A DNA stretch of 64,000 bases, from positions 13,950,001 to 14,014,000 of the forward strand of contig NC_003283.11 of the NCBI RefSeq assembly GCF_000002985.6, read 5' to 3'. The stretch's first letter is position 1. Each line of letters begins with the position of its first letter. A program made the translations under genes and the position numbers. Below, one piece after another: positions 46,601 to 61,816 of this stretch. This DNA comes from Caenorhabditis elegans. Lineage: Eukaryota > Nematoda > Chromadorea > Rhabditida > Rhabditidae. The notes below the pieces were generated by a model. That model saw only the letters and a program-made list of their open reading frames with translations, was not told where the DNA came from and made no database searches.

Positions 46601-49600
46601 ATTTTTGAAAATTGCAAAAACCTCAGTTTTTGCAAGAAAAATGTTCTGCTTATGTTCCAAAAATTATTATTCAAACCTCTAGGGATTCGAACATGCGACA
46701 GTGCTATAGTTTTCACAAAGTGGCAAAAACTCAGTAATTGCCACTTTTTTGTAAATCCCTAGTGTGTTAAATATTCAAAAGTATTTAAACCATTTAATTC
46801 GAAGGAACACTTTTTTGATAGACTAAGAAAACTTCCAAAAAAGTTTGAGAAACTGAAAAATTACTATATTTTGCAACAAAATAAATAAAAAATCATGTGT
46901 CAATTCTTATTCAACGGTCGGAATATTGTGAAAGCCTCCGTAAAAATGTTTTTCTTCATTTTAGCCAAATTTAAGAGATCAAACCTTTTAGGACACGTCG
47001 ATCCCTCTTCACTGCTCGAAATTTCAGCCCCAATTGCAGAATCATACATAGAAGAACGTTGTCCTTTTGAATGCTGACTTCGTGACATGGCCCCTTCGGA
47101 ATCTGGAGGTGATAAGAGGGTTTCGGTTCGATCGTCGTCATTGTCGATTCCGCTGCAAAAATATTCATTCGCAATTAAAAATTAAGTGGTCGACCATTTT
47201 TCCATTTTTTTTTCAGAAAACCGAAAAATGGAAAATTTTTTTTTTGTTTATTCCGTTTTAAGAGGTTAACGAATATTTTATTCCGAAAATTATAGGGAAA
47301 ACGAAACATTGCAATCAGGACTTTCTCGTGGAAGACATTTCATATATTTATAGTAAATTCTTGATCTACCTCAATTTTCCAAGAAAATAACTAAAACTTA
47401 CAGTTCAAGTAACTGTCGTTTAATCGGCGATCCACCACCTTCAGAGCCTGCTTCACTGGCTTCAATCGCAATACTTTGATACATATATTTAGCGTCGTCG
47501 GTACATTTCTTCCATATCCCATCAGAATCTTCTTCCTAAAAACCAGAAAATTAAAATGTTTTGTCAGTTCAATTATCAACTAACGTCATATCTAAATTCA
47601 TCATCCAACAACGGATCGTCACTTCCTTCTGCCAGTGACCTGACACTCATCACCTGAAATAAAACACACAAATTTGATTCGTTTTTTGAAAACCCGTACA
47701 TCATTGAATACACTGCATAAATCACCAACAGATTGCCCATCTTCGAATCGTCGCAAACTCGAAGTGGAAGCCACGTGTCCCAATCGACTGAGCACACTTG
47801 GTTGTGGAGCTCCGGGAGTTCCTCTCTGAACTCCTGCAGAAGTGCTTGGAGTGTCAAAATCATCCCAAGATGGTTGAGATCCTTCCCAAACTATTCGAAA
47901 TGATGCTGATTTGACAGAGGAGTTCGAGGAAAATGGAATTGAAGCTAACGAGTGACCTGAAATTTAATTTAAGAAATTTAAGAGGGAATTAAATTTCAAA
48001 TTATTCGAAAAAATATTGTAGAGAATATAACTTTAGAATTAATATTTCGAATAATTTGAATACTCGATACAGATAAAAACCTAAATAACTGGTTTTCTAA
48101 AATTAAAAAAATCTATATTTATCATATTCTGTTATGGGGTTATTCAAGTAGTGTTGGAAAATTAAAAAGTGTAGAAAAATTACATCACAACTGTATTAAA
48201 ATACATAAAAACATGTATTTAAATACCTTTGTGACGTCACAAATGTATTAAAATACATTTTGCTACATTACTTGAATAACCCCATTAGTTTATGAGAAAG
48301 AGAGCGAAAACAAGTAATTTTCTAAAAAAAAAAGAGAAAAAAAACATTTTTAGGTTTCTAAAAGAATTTCAGAAATTTGATAATTGTCTTTATTTAAATT
48401 TTATGCAATTTTGATAAATAAACGCATCTTTTCACACTCAGATGCGAAACTTCGCTTCAAAGTATACGGTACCTGGTCTCGACACGACATTTACGATAAA
48501 AACAAACATGTGTGCGCCTTTAAGGAGTACAATAAGGTCAAAATTTTGTTGCTGTGGAATTTTCATGGATTTTTTTAAAGTTTTTCTCACGATTTGTGAA
48601 ACCTTTTGTGTTTTTAATTTAATTTTTCTTCTTTTCTATTAATTAATACATTTTTAACAACAATCTAAATCTTAAAAATCGATAAAAATTCCTCATCAAC
48701 GAAAGTTTGAACTTACAGTATTTTAACTTTTTAAAGGCGCACATTTGTTCTAAACCAGAAATTTTTCGTGTCGAGACCAAATACCGTATTTTTTATGCGA
48801 AAATCGCAAAACTTGCCTTTAGTTACCAAAATTACTGAAAATTTCAAGTATTCTTTTTGAAAATATTATGATTTATTATCAGTTAAAAAAAAGGTGGTTC
48901 CTGTTTTTTTCTATAAATTTTCATCTCTATTCAAGCATAAATCTCACCAGAAGCCACCGAATGTCTAGAAGACTGTCGACTAACAATTCCAGCCCGTCTT
49001 CGTGGCGTTTCCTGAAGACTTCCAAGTAATCCACGTGGGGTCCTCGTGGACTTTCGTATTCGATTTAATCGTCCGAGGGAAGCCTGAAACAATTGTATGT
49101 TTTAGAAACATCGGTGTATAGTGTGTTTATGGGCCAAAAGATTTACGATGTCATTGTTGTTTGAAACGAGCGCGCTTTTCATCGTTTTACGATTTACATC
49201 GCATTTTATGATAAAGTTTATGCGTTTTTTATTACATCGCTTTGATCAGATATAATGGTGACGATTTTTCGAATAAAGAATCAAAAATTTTTGTATCTTA
49301 AAAATTTTCCGATATTTCAAAAAAAAATTCCGAAAAGGCTACTATATTTTTTTTTACTGATTTTTTTTTAAATTTTCGATTTTCCGGAATATTGAAGGAT
49401 GAAAAATGTTCGTGTCCTGATTTTTCGACTAATTCTGAAAAAAATTGCAAAATCGAAAATTCTCGTTTTTTTTTCAAGATTTTTAGATTCCCGATATTTC
49501 GAAAAATATCTGATTTTTAAGAAATAGCTTCAAGTTTTGGATTTTTTTCATTTCTTTTTCGTGAATTATGTTTTCTTATCAACAAAAACACAATTTGATG

Positions 49601-52600
49601 TTTTTTTTTTCGATTTTCTATTAAACATTTTTTCGACGAGATCTTCGCTCGGAAATCGTGCTGCTGCTCATGACTGACCTGTCCAACAGATATTCTTGAT
49701 CCTTCACTGTCTGTTCGTCGTCTCCGTATTCCACCGTGTTCTGCATCAACCTCGGCGTCTTCGTCATCTTCCGCATCTTCCTCTTCCGCGGCGGCCTGAA
49801 CACAAAAGTTTTGACGAGATTCAATTCAATTATACTCTGTTGGTTGGTTGTGTTGTTAAGTATAGTGTAATATTTTCTGGAGAAGACGGGTGGCCGGAAA
49901 GATTTACAGAGGTGTCACATCAATTATGAGAAGATCACCGGAAAGTTGAGTGATAAATAGATTTTAAATGTGTATGAGCTCCCGGCTTCTATATTAATAG
50001 TTGCAACAAATTGGATACAAATATTTAAAGATTTTGTTTTAAAAGATATAAAATAGACCATAATCACCGAATATAACAGTTTTTAAAAATTTTGAAATTT
50101 TTTTGTTGATTTGTTTCATTTTTCAAGAAGAAAATTGATAGGTCTGAATTGTTTTTGAATTTCTGCGCAAATTGATGACCTAGTGTCTAGATTTTTTTGC
50201 GTTTTCTAACCAAAAAATATATTGGTTTTTTTTTGTTTTTTTTTAGAAATTTGCGGAAACTTCAAAATTGGGTTAAAATAAAAGATTTTGCATTCAAGCT
50301 TTTTAAGGGAAAAAATCAAAATCAATAATCAGAACTTTTGAAACAAAGTGATATTTTCGCGGAAATTGAAAAAAAAAATTTCAGACCTTTTAATTTTTTT
50401 AATAATTCAAAAATTCGTTCAAAATATTTTATATTTTTTTGCATTTTTTCAGCCTTTCAGAATTCAAAAATAATATCTATCAGCAATCTTTTTTTTTAGT
50501 TTCAAATTTTGCTGGAATTTGAATTTTTAACTCTCTAATAGTCCAAAAATGTTCAAAACCCATATTTGAAAGTTCTTTGAGAAACATTTTTTTGCAAAAA
50601 TCATTCAACAACTATTCTAATCAGAAATGACAGTGTCGCACCCAAAACTAATTCGGTTATCCAATCTCTATTAATAGGAAGATTTTCGAATAAAAAACTT
50701 ACAAATGAATAGAGAAGTCGACGATCTGCAGTTGGTAGTTGATCTACTCGCCGCGCATCCATACATTCCCATACAAATCGATTTCCTAGAAGATTCGATG
50801 CAACTCGATAAGCGAAGAATGATCCTACACCGGCGACGAGCAGAACCCCACTTGTACGAGCTGAAATTTGAAAATATTTATTTCAGATGGATAGGTTGTC
50901 TTATAGATTGTTTCATATCAAAGATCTAAACAGTTTGTAGTTTGTGAATAAATTATTATATCTTTAAAGTTCAATTGGAAATCAATGACGTCATTTTTAG
51001 TTTATTCAAATTTTATTTAAGTCTGTTGTCAATAAAGACATTTGAATTTTCATAACAGCCATGGTAACTGTAGTTTCCTTATTATCTACCGTTCGCGGAA
51101 ATGTGACACAAGATGCTACATGTTTTGTAATAAACCCTGAATTTTTCTTTGAACTTCAGTATTTGAAATTTCATAAACTTTATATTCTAAATCGGAATAC
51201 CGTGGCGAGACCCACTCGGAAAACACTGTGTGCCTTTAAACTGACATGTAAAAATTTCGCGGAATTACGATACTGTGAGATTCCAGTAGAAAAGTCGCGT
51301 GTAAATTTACCGCAATTTTCAAAGATCAAACGATAATAGGCCTAAAAAGCCGAGGTTACTGTAGTTGGTGAATCTTATCTGATGTATATTATGAATCTAC
51401 AGTAACCCTCCAAACCCTTATTGGTATCAAAAACCATTCCTGCCATTTCTCATTACTTCTTTCTTACGTGCCTAATCGAGAAACGCGCAATTTCCCATAT
51501 GAATTTCCGCGATAACAGTTGATCGTATTAACGGATTCGATGAGGTGCGAACGCACGCAAAATCACGTAACTTATTGAAATCGGAGAAGGAGCAACAGTT
51601 TTCAATAGTACTCCCATTCGGTGAGAGCACACACACACACACACAAAAACTTATTTGCTCGTCTGATGATAAAACCACATTGCGTATATGTGTATTTTAT
51701 CAATCGGAATGCCTCAGTGAGAAACAGTTTTTAATAGTGTGTGTTGCATTTTCATTTTTTGCAGAAAAAATTGAAATTGGCACGATCTAGTAGGTTAAAG
51801 GGGATTACGGTAATCGGTCACAGTTCGAGTGATGCGAGATTTTGTACTGACCATGAGCTTCGAACATTGGACTTGTTTTAAAAATTGAAATATTGTAATA
51901 ATAATAATAATACGGTTTCTGATGTTTGAATCTGGAATCAGAATCTTTTGTAAACTAGACTTCCAGAAAATCTCCCTACTTGAGTTTCCCATTTTGACCA
52001 TTACTTTTTCATTACGCCCTCAAACAAAAAAAAGCTTTGAAGATCTTCGACACTTGAACGTGCGGTTTGCAAAAAAAAAACCTCCTTCGGAAATCCGTTT
52101 GTTTCTCTCTCATACACTTGTAAACTTTTCTCAGCTTGTTTGCTCATTTCTCGTACATACTAACACTTACTTGATGATGGGAAGAAGCCGATTGCATCAC
52201 TAATAGCTTATAAAGGAGTTAGGGCTCTATGAAATATTATAAAATCTACAGGAAATATCTAGATATCTCATTACATTTTCGAACTTTAGCCAGATTTCCT
52301 TACCTTTCAATGTAGCTCTAGTTGGTGAAAAAGGTGAAAATAGGGAAAATACAATATCAGAGTTGTTGAACGCCACTTCAATTTCAGCGGCGTCCATTTC
52401 TCTGTAAAAGCTAATTCAGAAGTTTCAGAATTTTCAGACGCTGAAAATTAGAATCTCAATTTGAAACTTGGTGAATAGGTGAAGAAGATGATTCTTCTCT
52501 CGATGAGCTCCCAAGGGCGCCCGCCCGTCCCACGAGAGAGACACTGTGATTGAATGATAGACGCAGACCGTGAAAATCAAGCAGATGGGGGCGTGTAAGT

Positions 52601-55600
52601 GAGACACAGAGAACAGTGGAAAAGCGATCATAGACGACGATCAGAAAGACGAAGAGACGCAGTAAGTACGAAATTGAGAGCGGCATCACAGTGTCGCGCG
52701 GAAACTGTGAATGGCGCAGAAGTATTACTAATAAGGGTTGCGACGAGGCGAGGTGAGGATGGATCGGTTTTACGGAGAGAACATAATATGCATAACTATA
52801 CACGGTATATACTCTATGTAAACACCTAGAGACACAGCTACTGACCAATTGTTGTTTTGTTGCCAACACTTTTTCTCTCTCTCGGACACATGTTCGTATG
52901 TTGTTATCAGTGTTGTTGTTTACGGAGAAAACAATCGGCCAACAAGAACACCGTTTTCAAGAATCCCGGATACGATCCTAGGATATAGTCGGAGGACGGG
53001 GATTTTTTTTTGGAGACAACTATTTTGAGTTTCAGAATTTTTGTAAATAGGGATTTTGCTTCAAAAAATCCAAAATTGTTTCAAACTCATAAAACCTACA
53101 AAAGAAAAACAAAAAAAACTGAGCAAGAACGAAAAATCCAACTTCTAATAATGCGATTTTTTATTTATTTATGTGACTGAAATATCTTTTTTAAATTTCT
53201 TCCAAAATGAGAAGCGACATGCATTTTTGAACCATTCAAATAGGGAGTTTAGTCGCAATTCAAAAATCTCGTTTTTAGAAGTTTGATTTTTTTTCGTTTT
53301 TCTCTTGTGGTATTTATGAATTTAAGACGCTTTTGATTTTTGGAGCAAAATCCCTATTCACACTACTCCAGCTTTAATTCATTTCAAATGGTACTTTTTC
53401 TGTTTAATTCCCATGTTTCCTGTTTCCCGTCTCATTTCAAGTAACAAATGTCCAGACTCTTGTTTTTCGCGCAATCCAGTTGACCTTCGACGAAATGAGG
53501 CGTACAATTGAAAATCGGAGGGTGAGAACACTGACTTTTCGAGTCAGGTAGAACGGAAAATATGTGGATGTTATTGCTTTTAGCACATTTGACAAAAAGG
53601 CACCCTTTCCCTTTTTTTCAAGTAGTGTCAAATGTGGCACATAGTTGTTGTCAATGAATAGCGGAAGAAGATGAGAAAAGGACCTCGTTGGTGTTGTTGG
53701 GGGTGTTTAGAGAGAAAATACCACAGAGAGAGAGAGAGACAATAGTGTTTCTCTTTTGCTCATCTATTCATCGTTTCTTTCTTCCTTTCTCTTCCCAATC
53801 CTTTTTAGATTCTGGGTGCATTTCGCTACTCTCTCCAGGGAGCCGTCACTCAACTCGGCGGTTTCTCCATCGCCTCTCGAATTACTCTGTCGAAACACAT
53901 CAGGTCCGCCACAATACTATCACTGGAAAAAAAACAGCGAACTGAGAGAACGAGTAGGGTGGATGACACTGCAACGAAGAGCTCGATGAAATGCACGTAG
54001 AGGTCATGATGGGGAGAGTGCTCAAGCTTCTCGTGAAACAGGAAGAGGGGAGCAGGTGGCGCCGTGTAAACCAGATGGTTCGTCCATTCAACTCGTGGGT
54101 TATGATCGATGAGTCTATCATGAAAAGTGGAGAACGGGGAACATTGTAGATAATTTTAAATTCTTTGAATCTATAAATCTCTACATTCTACAAGTATTCA
54201 AGCTGGTTACTGTAGCTTAAAATTTTCAGATATATTGTAGTCTACTAGTCAGAAGTTCCTATGAAAATCCAAAATCCGAAATCAAAAATTCAAATCCACT
54301 TCAGTCCTCCTGCATTTTTTGGCGAGAAGCAACACAAAAAAAAACGAGAGCTGCACACATTATTATTCTCTTGTGCTCTGCGTGGGGAAGGAAGGGAGTA
54401 GGTAAGCGTCTTTTCAATAAATGTTGCACAAAGCTGACGTCATCTGATTTAGCTTCTACCCCACAAGCTTTCCTAGATCATGTGAAAACAGCATGACGGT
54501 TCCTCATTTGATTGGAGTAGACGAGTGTGAGAGAGAAGATTCAGAAACATTCAAAGCACAACGCACTTTTATTTCAATTTGGAGCAGCGAGAAGGACCGC
54601 TTCGGCTCATTTCATTTCGAAATCCGAATTGACACTAAACAGATGGCCGGGACAAGATGCAAGACGCAGTTTGAAAAGAAAGGGAACGGAAAAACACAAC
54701 TTTGGGACGCGGAACGAGAGAGCAAGAGGAGCAGAAATGGCGGAGTCGACTACTAAGTGACCCGTGTTGAAACTGACACCATTACACCATTGGACCTTTG
54801 ACAGCTGATAAATATGATGTCAGTATGGAGAACAGAAATAACAAAGGGGTCCTAGGAATATGAAATTGTTCTGATTCCAATGAAATTTAAAATTATTGAA
54901 CATTTTGCTACAAACTACAGTAATCCCAGAACAGTCTCTCGATTTTTTTTGCTCAAATAGACTCGAATTGAGCCAAAATTACCGGAGTTCATAAAGAGTA
55001 AATTTCTTAAAAATATTTTTCTAACTGCCCAAAATTTTTATAAAAGGAAATTACTGGCTTAAATCACTCATTTTGACTACTTATTTTTGCGGTGAAAAGG
55101 AAATTATTTTGTTTTAATTTAATTCGAGTTTGCTTTGCTCGGCTTTTGGAATTTTATAGTTAACCATTAGTTACAATAAACTGAAAATGCAAAAGAGAGA
55201 AATAATTGAACAAAAATTAATTTTTGACCACTGTTACATGGAAATCTTGACAAAATTGGAAATTTCAGAAAAATGTTGTTTTTTTTCGAAATTTTGAACC
55301 ACCATAGATATGTTTTTTATAAATTTTTAAGAAGTTCTCGTTATGAAATTCAGTAATTTGGGCCGTTTTAGTCTACAAAAGCAACAAAAAAAAAGCGGAA
55401 AACATTTTTCTTGGAGCTTGTATTATTTAAAACTGTATATTTCTAGTTTAAAACCTTTACGTTTTTGAGAGCATGAAATTTCTTGAAAGAGTTCCTTTTT
55501 TCCTGTTATTTCTCTCTGCATAGAAGTTTCGATTTCTGCTTTATCCCAAAAAAGAAACCAACAAAAAAAGCTCGTCGACCTATCTTTTTCGTGTGAAACC

Positions 55601-55912
55601 CGACACCTCATGGCTTCTTCTTCTTGCGCAGAAAAGGCATGAAAAGACATAAGAAACTAGTATTGTTTCTCTTTTATTCGATTTCTCATTTCCATTGACC
55701 CCATTCGTGGATGGGAGAAAGTTAGTTTCCAGTTTCAAGAAGATTTTGATGGAAAAAGAAAGAAAAAACTTACAGAAAACCGCTATAGAAGTGTTTGGAG
55801 CATCAACTGTGAGCCCAATCTGTGATATGATGTTGCCTGGACCACCGAGAAGACGGGCTTCGATGAATAGGCAGCCCGCCTCTGATAAGGTGTTTAACGG
55901 CAGGAGTGACAT
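37690..55912 (-). CDS. ric-7: RIC-7, neuronal mitochondria/neuropeptide-release protein; two start isoforms (709 and 694 aa)
   Basis: Common exons are 50860-50703, 49795-49679, 49083-48948, 47956-47700, 47653-47585, 47535-47402, 47152-46985, 46019-45707, 45259-45104, 40880-40782, 39856-39662 and 37878-37690. Alternative first exons 55912-55774 ('MSLLPLNTLSEAGC') and 52397-52304 ('MDAAEIEVAFNN') each end with one leftover base and join exon 2 in the same phase, giving 709 and 694 aa. Exon 2 contains a hydrophobic stretch 'SGVLLVAGVGSFFAYRVASN' that looks like a membrane anchor. Next are an Ala/Glu/Asp-rich segment, an Arg/Ser-rich region, acidic Ser-rich stretches and a compact C-terminal part ending 'WLRLGKRPVPLFYIPDDE'. 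RIC-7 is nematode-specific and is needed to move mitochondria into axons and for dense-core-vesicle release. I assign the name from remembered locus and length, not from a domain. The 4.2-kb intron 40881-45103 contains a nested gene. Confidence 0.8.
37960..38110. repeat. Diverged partial copy of the 33.4-kb foldback family
   Basis: The phrases 'ttttgtaatgagacttctca', 'ggttttatggcggatcaaat' and 'gcgctaaaatcagaaatttt' match, with substitutions, the order of phrases in 33460-33560. It lies in the ric-7 intron 37879-39661. Confidence 0.55.
39270..39446. repeat. Foldback repeat ('gtgtcagagtgtcccat' family), copy 1
   Basis: Ends 'tggtgtcagagtgtcccatt' and 'aatgggacaacctgacacca' are inverted copies, with 'gatctacgtagatctac' inside the left half and 'cttgtagatcaaatcgta' on the right. 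A second copy starts at about 63894 and runs off the window. Confidence 0.75.
42102..42344. mobile_element. 243-bp palindromic MITE in a ric-7 intron
   Basis: Ends 'tagggctgtacaa' and 'ttgtacagccc-ta' are perfect inverted copies flanked by TA. The arms extend inward through GC-rich 'ccggacgtccggtcgtccg' and 'tggcgaaactcggaaattgt' to a ~20-bp centre near 42208-42222. The GC content is far above the surroundings. Non-autonomous; no ORF. Confidence 0.85.
42762..43304 (+). CDS. Small secreted cysteine-containing protein nested in a ric-7 intron, 158 aa
   Basis: Exons 42762-43097 and 43164-43304 join in phase 0 to 158 codons. The first ~19 residues ('MLNTPTVILISSLVLASGYS') form a signal peptide, with no later membrane segment. 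The mature part has spaced cysteines ('RCWEP', 'ELCSYMPD', 'VINVCLQEA') and ends with 'LRCLCKRDGCNLPKGF', a C-x-C-x3-D-x-CN pattern like the end of Ly6/three-finger-type domains, so it may be a divergent member. A TATAAA ('catcatataaacagag') lies about 90 bp upstream. It sits on the strand opposite ric-7 inside its 4.2-kb intron with its own promoter. The function is unknown. Confidence 0.8.
43305..45100. other. ric-7 intron DNA downstream of the nested gene
   Basis: There are no confirmed exons. A coding-like stretch on the plus strand (44218-44366) is reported among the findings. The remainder is AT-rich, with unsupported open frames on both strands. Confidence 0.35.
48133..48286. mobile_element. 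~154-bp MITE-like inverted repeat in a ric-7 intron
   Basis: Ends 'atggggttattcaagtag' and 'tacttgaataaccccatt' are inverted copies. The interior repeats 'gtattaaaatacat' in both orientations around 'gtgacgtcac'. A stray 'tgaataaccccatac' near 45664 may be the end of another copy. Confidence 0.7.
48460..48800. repeat. Foldback repeat of the 'GGTCTCGACACGAC' family
   Basis: The left side 'ggtacctggtctcgacacga' and 'tgtgcgcctttaaggagtac' is mirrored on the right by 'actttttaaaggcgcacatt' and 'ttcgtgtcgagaccaaatac'. It lies in ric-7 intron 47957-48947. Same family as the copies at about 9100, 56250 and 63795. Confidence 0.7.
50861..55773. other. ric-7 first intron (long isoform) and presumed promoter of the short isoform
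   Basis: Apart from the short-isoform exon (52397-52304), I see no supported exon. 52480-52830 and 53700-54100 are GC-richer with purine-rich tracts (a 12-nt 'gagagagagaga' run near 53715, 'cacacacacacacacaca' near 51630) and may include regulatory DNA. 51180-51250 has a fragment of the 'GAGACCcactcgg...cctttaaa' repeat family. Confidence 0.45.
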
Positions 55913-56249
55913 CTGAAAATACAGACATTTATATTTTTTATTATTTTAAAATGCTAAAAATTAGAAAAATCTTGAAAATAAACATTTTCGGCAGTTTTTC
56001 AAAAGAAAAAACTAACATTTCATTCGGAATCATCAATTCAGTACTCCTCCGACTGGCAATTGACTCCAGTTTGCATAACCTGTAAAACGTGAAACATTTT
56101 GGAAGCTTTACGGTGAAAACGAAAGAGAAAATGAACAAAAAGCGACGGATTTGAAGAGAAAAGTACTATATGTCGAAATTTTGGAAAATACGAATAGAAA
56201 CATTTTTTTTTGAAAAAGGTAGAAGAAATGTTTCGATTTTTTGCCAAAA

Positions 56250-56525
56250 ATACAGGTACTCGGTCTCGACACGACAAACTTTTGTTAAATGAAAAAGGAT
56301 GTGCGCCTTTAAGGAGTACTGTAAGTTCAAACTTTCGTTGCTGCCAAAAAATAGTACTTTAATTTTTTAAGTAAATTTTTCAAATAAATACATCGTTATC
56401 GAAAAACTATGAAAAGTCGATAAATATTCCACAGCAACGCATATTTCAAATTACAGTACTCTTTGAAGACGCACATTCGTTTGTATTTTACAAAAAAAAA
56501 GCGCATAGATACCGGGCATCGTATT
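56250..56525. repeat. Foldback repeat of the 'GGTCTCGACACGAC' family
   Basis: The left part 'aggtactcggtctcgacacg' and 'tgtgcgcctttaaggagtac' is mirrored on the right by 'cagtactctttgaagacgca' and 'agataccgggcatcgtattc'. Same family as the copy at 48460-48800. Confidence 0.65.
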
Positions 56526-57299
56526 CTTGGACCAAAAATCGCAAAATGTCGCACCTGAATAATAGGAAATTAATAGAGATAGTTGTTTTTTTGCAATTTC
56601 AAATCTATTTTCTGGTCTGTAAAGTGATCCATGTTTACGGTTGTGTAATAAATAAATTTCTATAGAATGCAATTCTGATTTGAAATCAAAAGAACCAGAG
56701 TTATTTTTTATGATCAAAAGCTCAAAAATTCAGTAATCGACAGGTGAAACATAATTTCAGGCACTATAAAACCAGTAATTAGCTGTATAAATGTGAGTGG
56801 TCTGGAGAAAAAAAAAAAAAGAAAACAAGACAATTTTCCAGAGTGATGAGAAAAACGAGGAGGAAGGGGAAAACACAGAAAAAAAGTCTTCGGCCTCCGT
56901 TAGTATTGGCATTCTGCCAAATAGAAGAAGAAGACTGAGGACACGAATGAGAGAGGGGACCCGGCTCCCTTCTATTCACTTTTTCTCTATTTCTCTCTCT
57001 CTCTCCTATTCCGCTTAGACGGCTTCAGGCCGCCGCCGCGGAGAGAATGCGCGGACACTAGACATTTTCAGCTTCTATGTCTCTCACTTATTTTAGTGTG
57101 AGTGGAATTGAATGGGAAAGAAATGAGGGATTATGGAAGACAATGAGATACGCAGATGGAGAGAGATTCATTGGACTAATTCCGCAGAAAAGAATTCACA
57201 GGTGTGCAAAGTGTGTGCTTTTTTCACTACAGTGCTCTTCAGTGACGAGAAAAGTTTAACTGTGATGAACCAGATTACTACCGTGATTAGTGGCACGAT

Positions 57300-57791
57300 T
57301 TGAGAAAAGAAAAGATGAACTGAAACCAAAAACTGGGCTTGAATGATTATACCGTAATCCTCACTTGTCTTCAGTTAGTTCTCTTGCTGATTTTAGCAAA
57401 CTGAATACGGTTTTGGCGGTTTTTTTGGTAATGAATGGAGCCTTTCTTAATTTTCGTCTTTTGTTAAACTGAGACTTCAAAAGAACATGTCGTACGGCCT
57501 CAACAGACACTGCCAGATTCATCTCGCTCCTACTTTTCAAGCAAGTCACTGTTCAATTGGATGCTCGACGAACGATTTTTCGCTTGGGTCTGACAGAAAG
57601 AAAAGGTGTGCGACCAGAAGACTTTTTCGTGCAATAAGCGGCAGGATTGGAAGTATATCGAGTGATCATATCTCTCAAACGTTTCAAATCACGAAAAATA
57701 TGACGATTCGAGAAGCCTTGAGATAATTTGGCACAATTTGTCCTTTTTCGTAGTCAGTTGAAGTTATTCCACGACCCATAGCTGTAAAAAC
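57300..57791 (-). pseudogene. Tc1/mariner-type transposase N-terminal remnant
   Basis: Reading the minus strand from 57782, 'MGRGITSTDYEKGQIVPNYL' is followed, after a frame change, by 'NRHIFRDLKRLRDMITRYTS', 'AAYCTKKSSGRTPFLS' and 'KRKIVRRASN'. After another change come 'MNLAVSVEAVRHVLLKSQ' and 'NKRRKLRKAPFITKKTAKT'. This is the Tc1-family order: basic start, paired helix-turn-helix, GRPR-like linker ('KKSSGRTP') and second HTH. At least two frameshifts are present and the DDE catalytic part is absent, so it is a dead fragment. An acceptor-like 'gtttttacag' precedes the ATG. Nearby 'gtggccgtttcattttgtgg' (57869) may be part of an element terminus. Confidence 0.75.
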
Positions 57792-59099
57792 ACAAACGAA
57801 CATGAAACTTAACGTTTAGCAAAAAAAATTGCAAAGAAAACGAAAAAAGAAAACAAAAACCAAAGGTGGCCGTTTCATTTTGTGGATTTTTTAATATGGT
57901 TTTTCATGAAAAAATGGTTTATCTTTTTTACGAACGGTTCAGGTATATTTCCAATACTTATCTGAAAGTAAGTTAGTACAGCGAACATTTTCACAAGAAA
58001 CTATGTTTTGCTATCTCAACCCAGTTTTGAGTTATACCAAAATTTGGGGGTGGCCGTATCATTATGTGGAGCACTGTAGATACTAGAAAAAATTTATAAC
58101 ATTTTTCTAATTTCTAATGATTTTTTTTTCAATTTTTTTAAATGGAAAAGTGGCCACCAGAAATACGATTTTATGGAAAAGTGGCTCTAGGGCCATTATA
58201 TTTTTAAAATTACAGAAATATTTTGAAATAAATTCTCTAAATACTTTTAGCTTTATATTAATGAAAAACTTAGTTTATAAACATATAATATACAAGCTCT
58301 ACTGCAAAAAGAGTTGTTTGCTCACCATGTTCGAGAACAAAAAGCTTCCACTTCCGGTACACATCTGTCAATTGCCATTGGGTCTCGAAACGATCATGTC
58401 AGTTTTTTGTTCAAGTTTGCAAGGAAAAAAATGCGATTGGCCTAAAAACTGACGCAATCGTCTCTACAAAAGATCAATTGTCTGTGGCGCCCCGCCAACG
58501 AGAAAACTGTACTTCAATGCCGCCCATCTATCTCTCACTTTTCACATATCGATTGCAATAGAATAGACTGAATTAATAGAAAAGAAGGTCTCGAGAAGAA
58601 GAATTTCAATGCCTACAAGAACTGACGAACACAGAACCTGAAGAGCCTGTGTCGTTTTAAGGATACAAAAATGAAAAACAAGAAATCCGCGTGCCAACAA
58701 TAGGAAAAGACAAAGAGCAAACAGGAAAAGTGGGGGACAACAGCCAAAACACAAAAATATATTTCAATTTTTTCCATCAACATCAATATTTATTTTCTTC
58801 AAAAGATCTTATATTAAAGAAACAATCTTTGAAACAAAACTGTTTCCATTGCAGCCGAGTTACACAAAACGCAATGATAAAACTAGATGGATATTATTAA
58901 AAGTTTGGAGGGAGATGACAGTTACTGATTAAAACAAAAATAAAATATGGGCACAACGCTCAAAAAAACAAAGAGTAAGAAAGTAAAAAGTAAAAAAGAA
59001 TAAAAATGAGGAGAAGTTCAGAGTTCCATTAAAACCGAACGAACGAGATCTGAATTATCGTTTAAATGTCGGAAGTGAGTGAGAAGATATGTAGATCGT

Positions 59100-61816
<2,717 letters not shown>

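Larger units (their letters stand above)
55913..59099. other. Region between the ric-7 start and the ddx-17 3' end
   Basis: The ATG of the long ric-7 isoform directly follows 'ttttcag', so a 5' exon lies upstream or SL1 is spliced there. A candidate upstream exon is 56083-56017 (acceptor 'gttttacag', donor GTTAGT), but no frame through it continues into the ATG exon, so if used it is noncoding. 56250-56520 is a dispersed repeat; 57300-57790 is a transposase remnant; 57860-58200 holds 'gtggccgt' repeats; 58500-59050 shows nothing I can name. Confidence 0.45.

Noticed and set aside
46670-46760. Possible tRNA on the minus strand (B-box-like GTTCGAATCCC)
   Set aside because: There is no A box at the right distance and no cloverleaf stems; the match looks accidental.
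51620-51650. CA microsatellite and nearby GA tract as regulatory elements
   Set aside because: Simple repeats are common; nothing ties them to control of ric-7.
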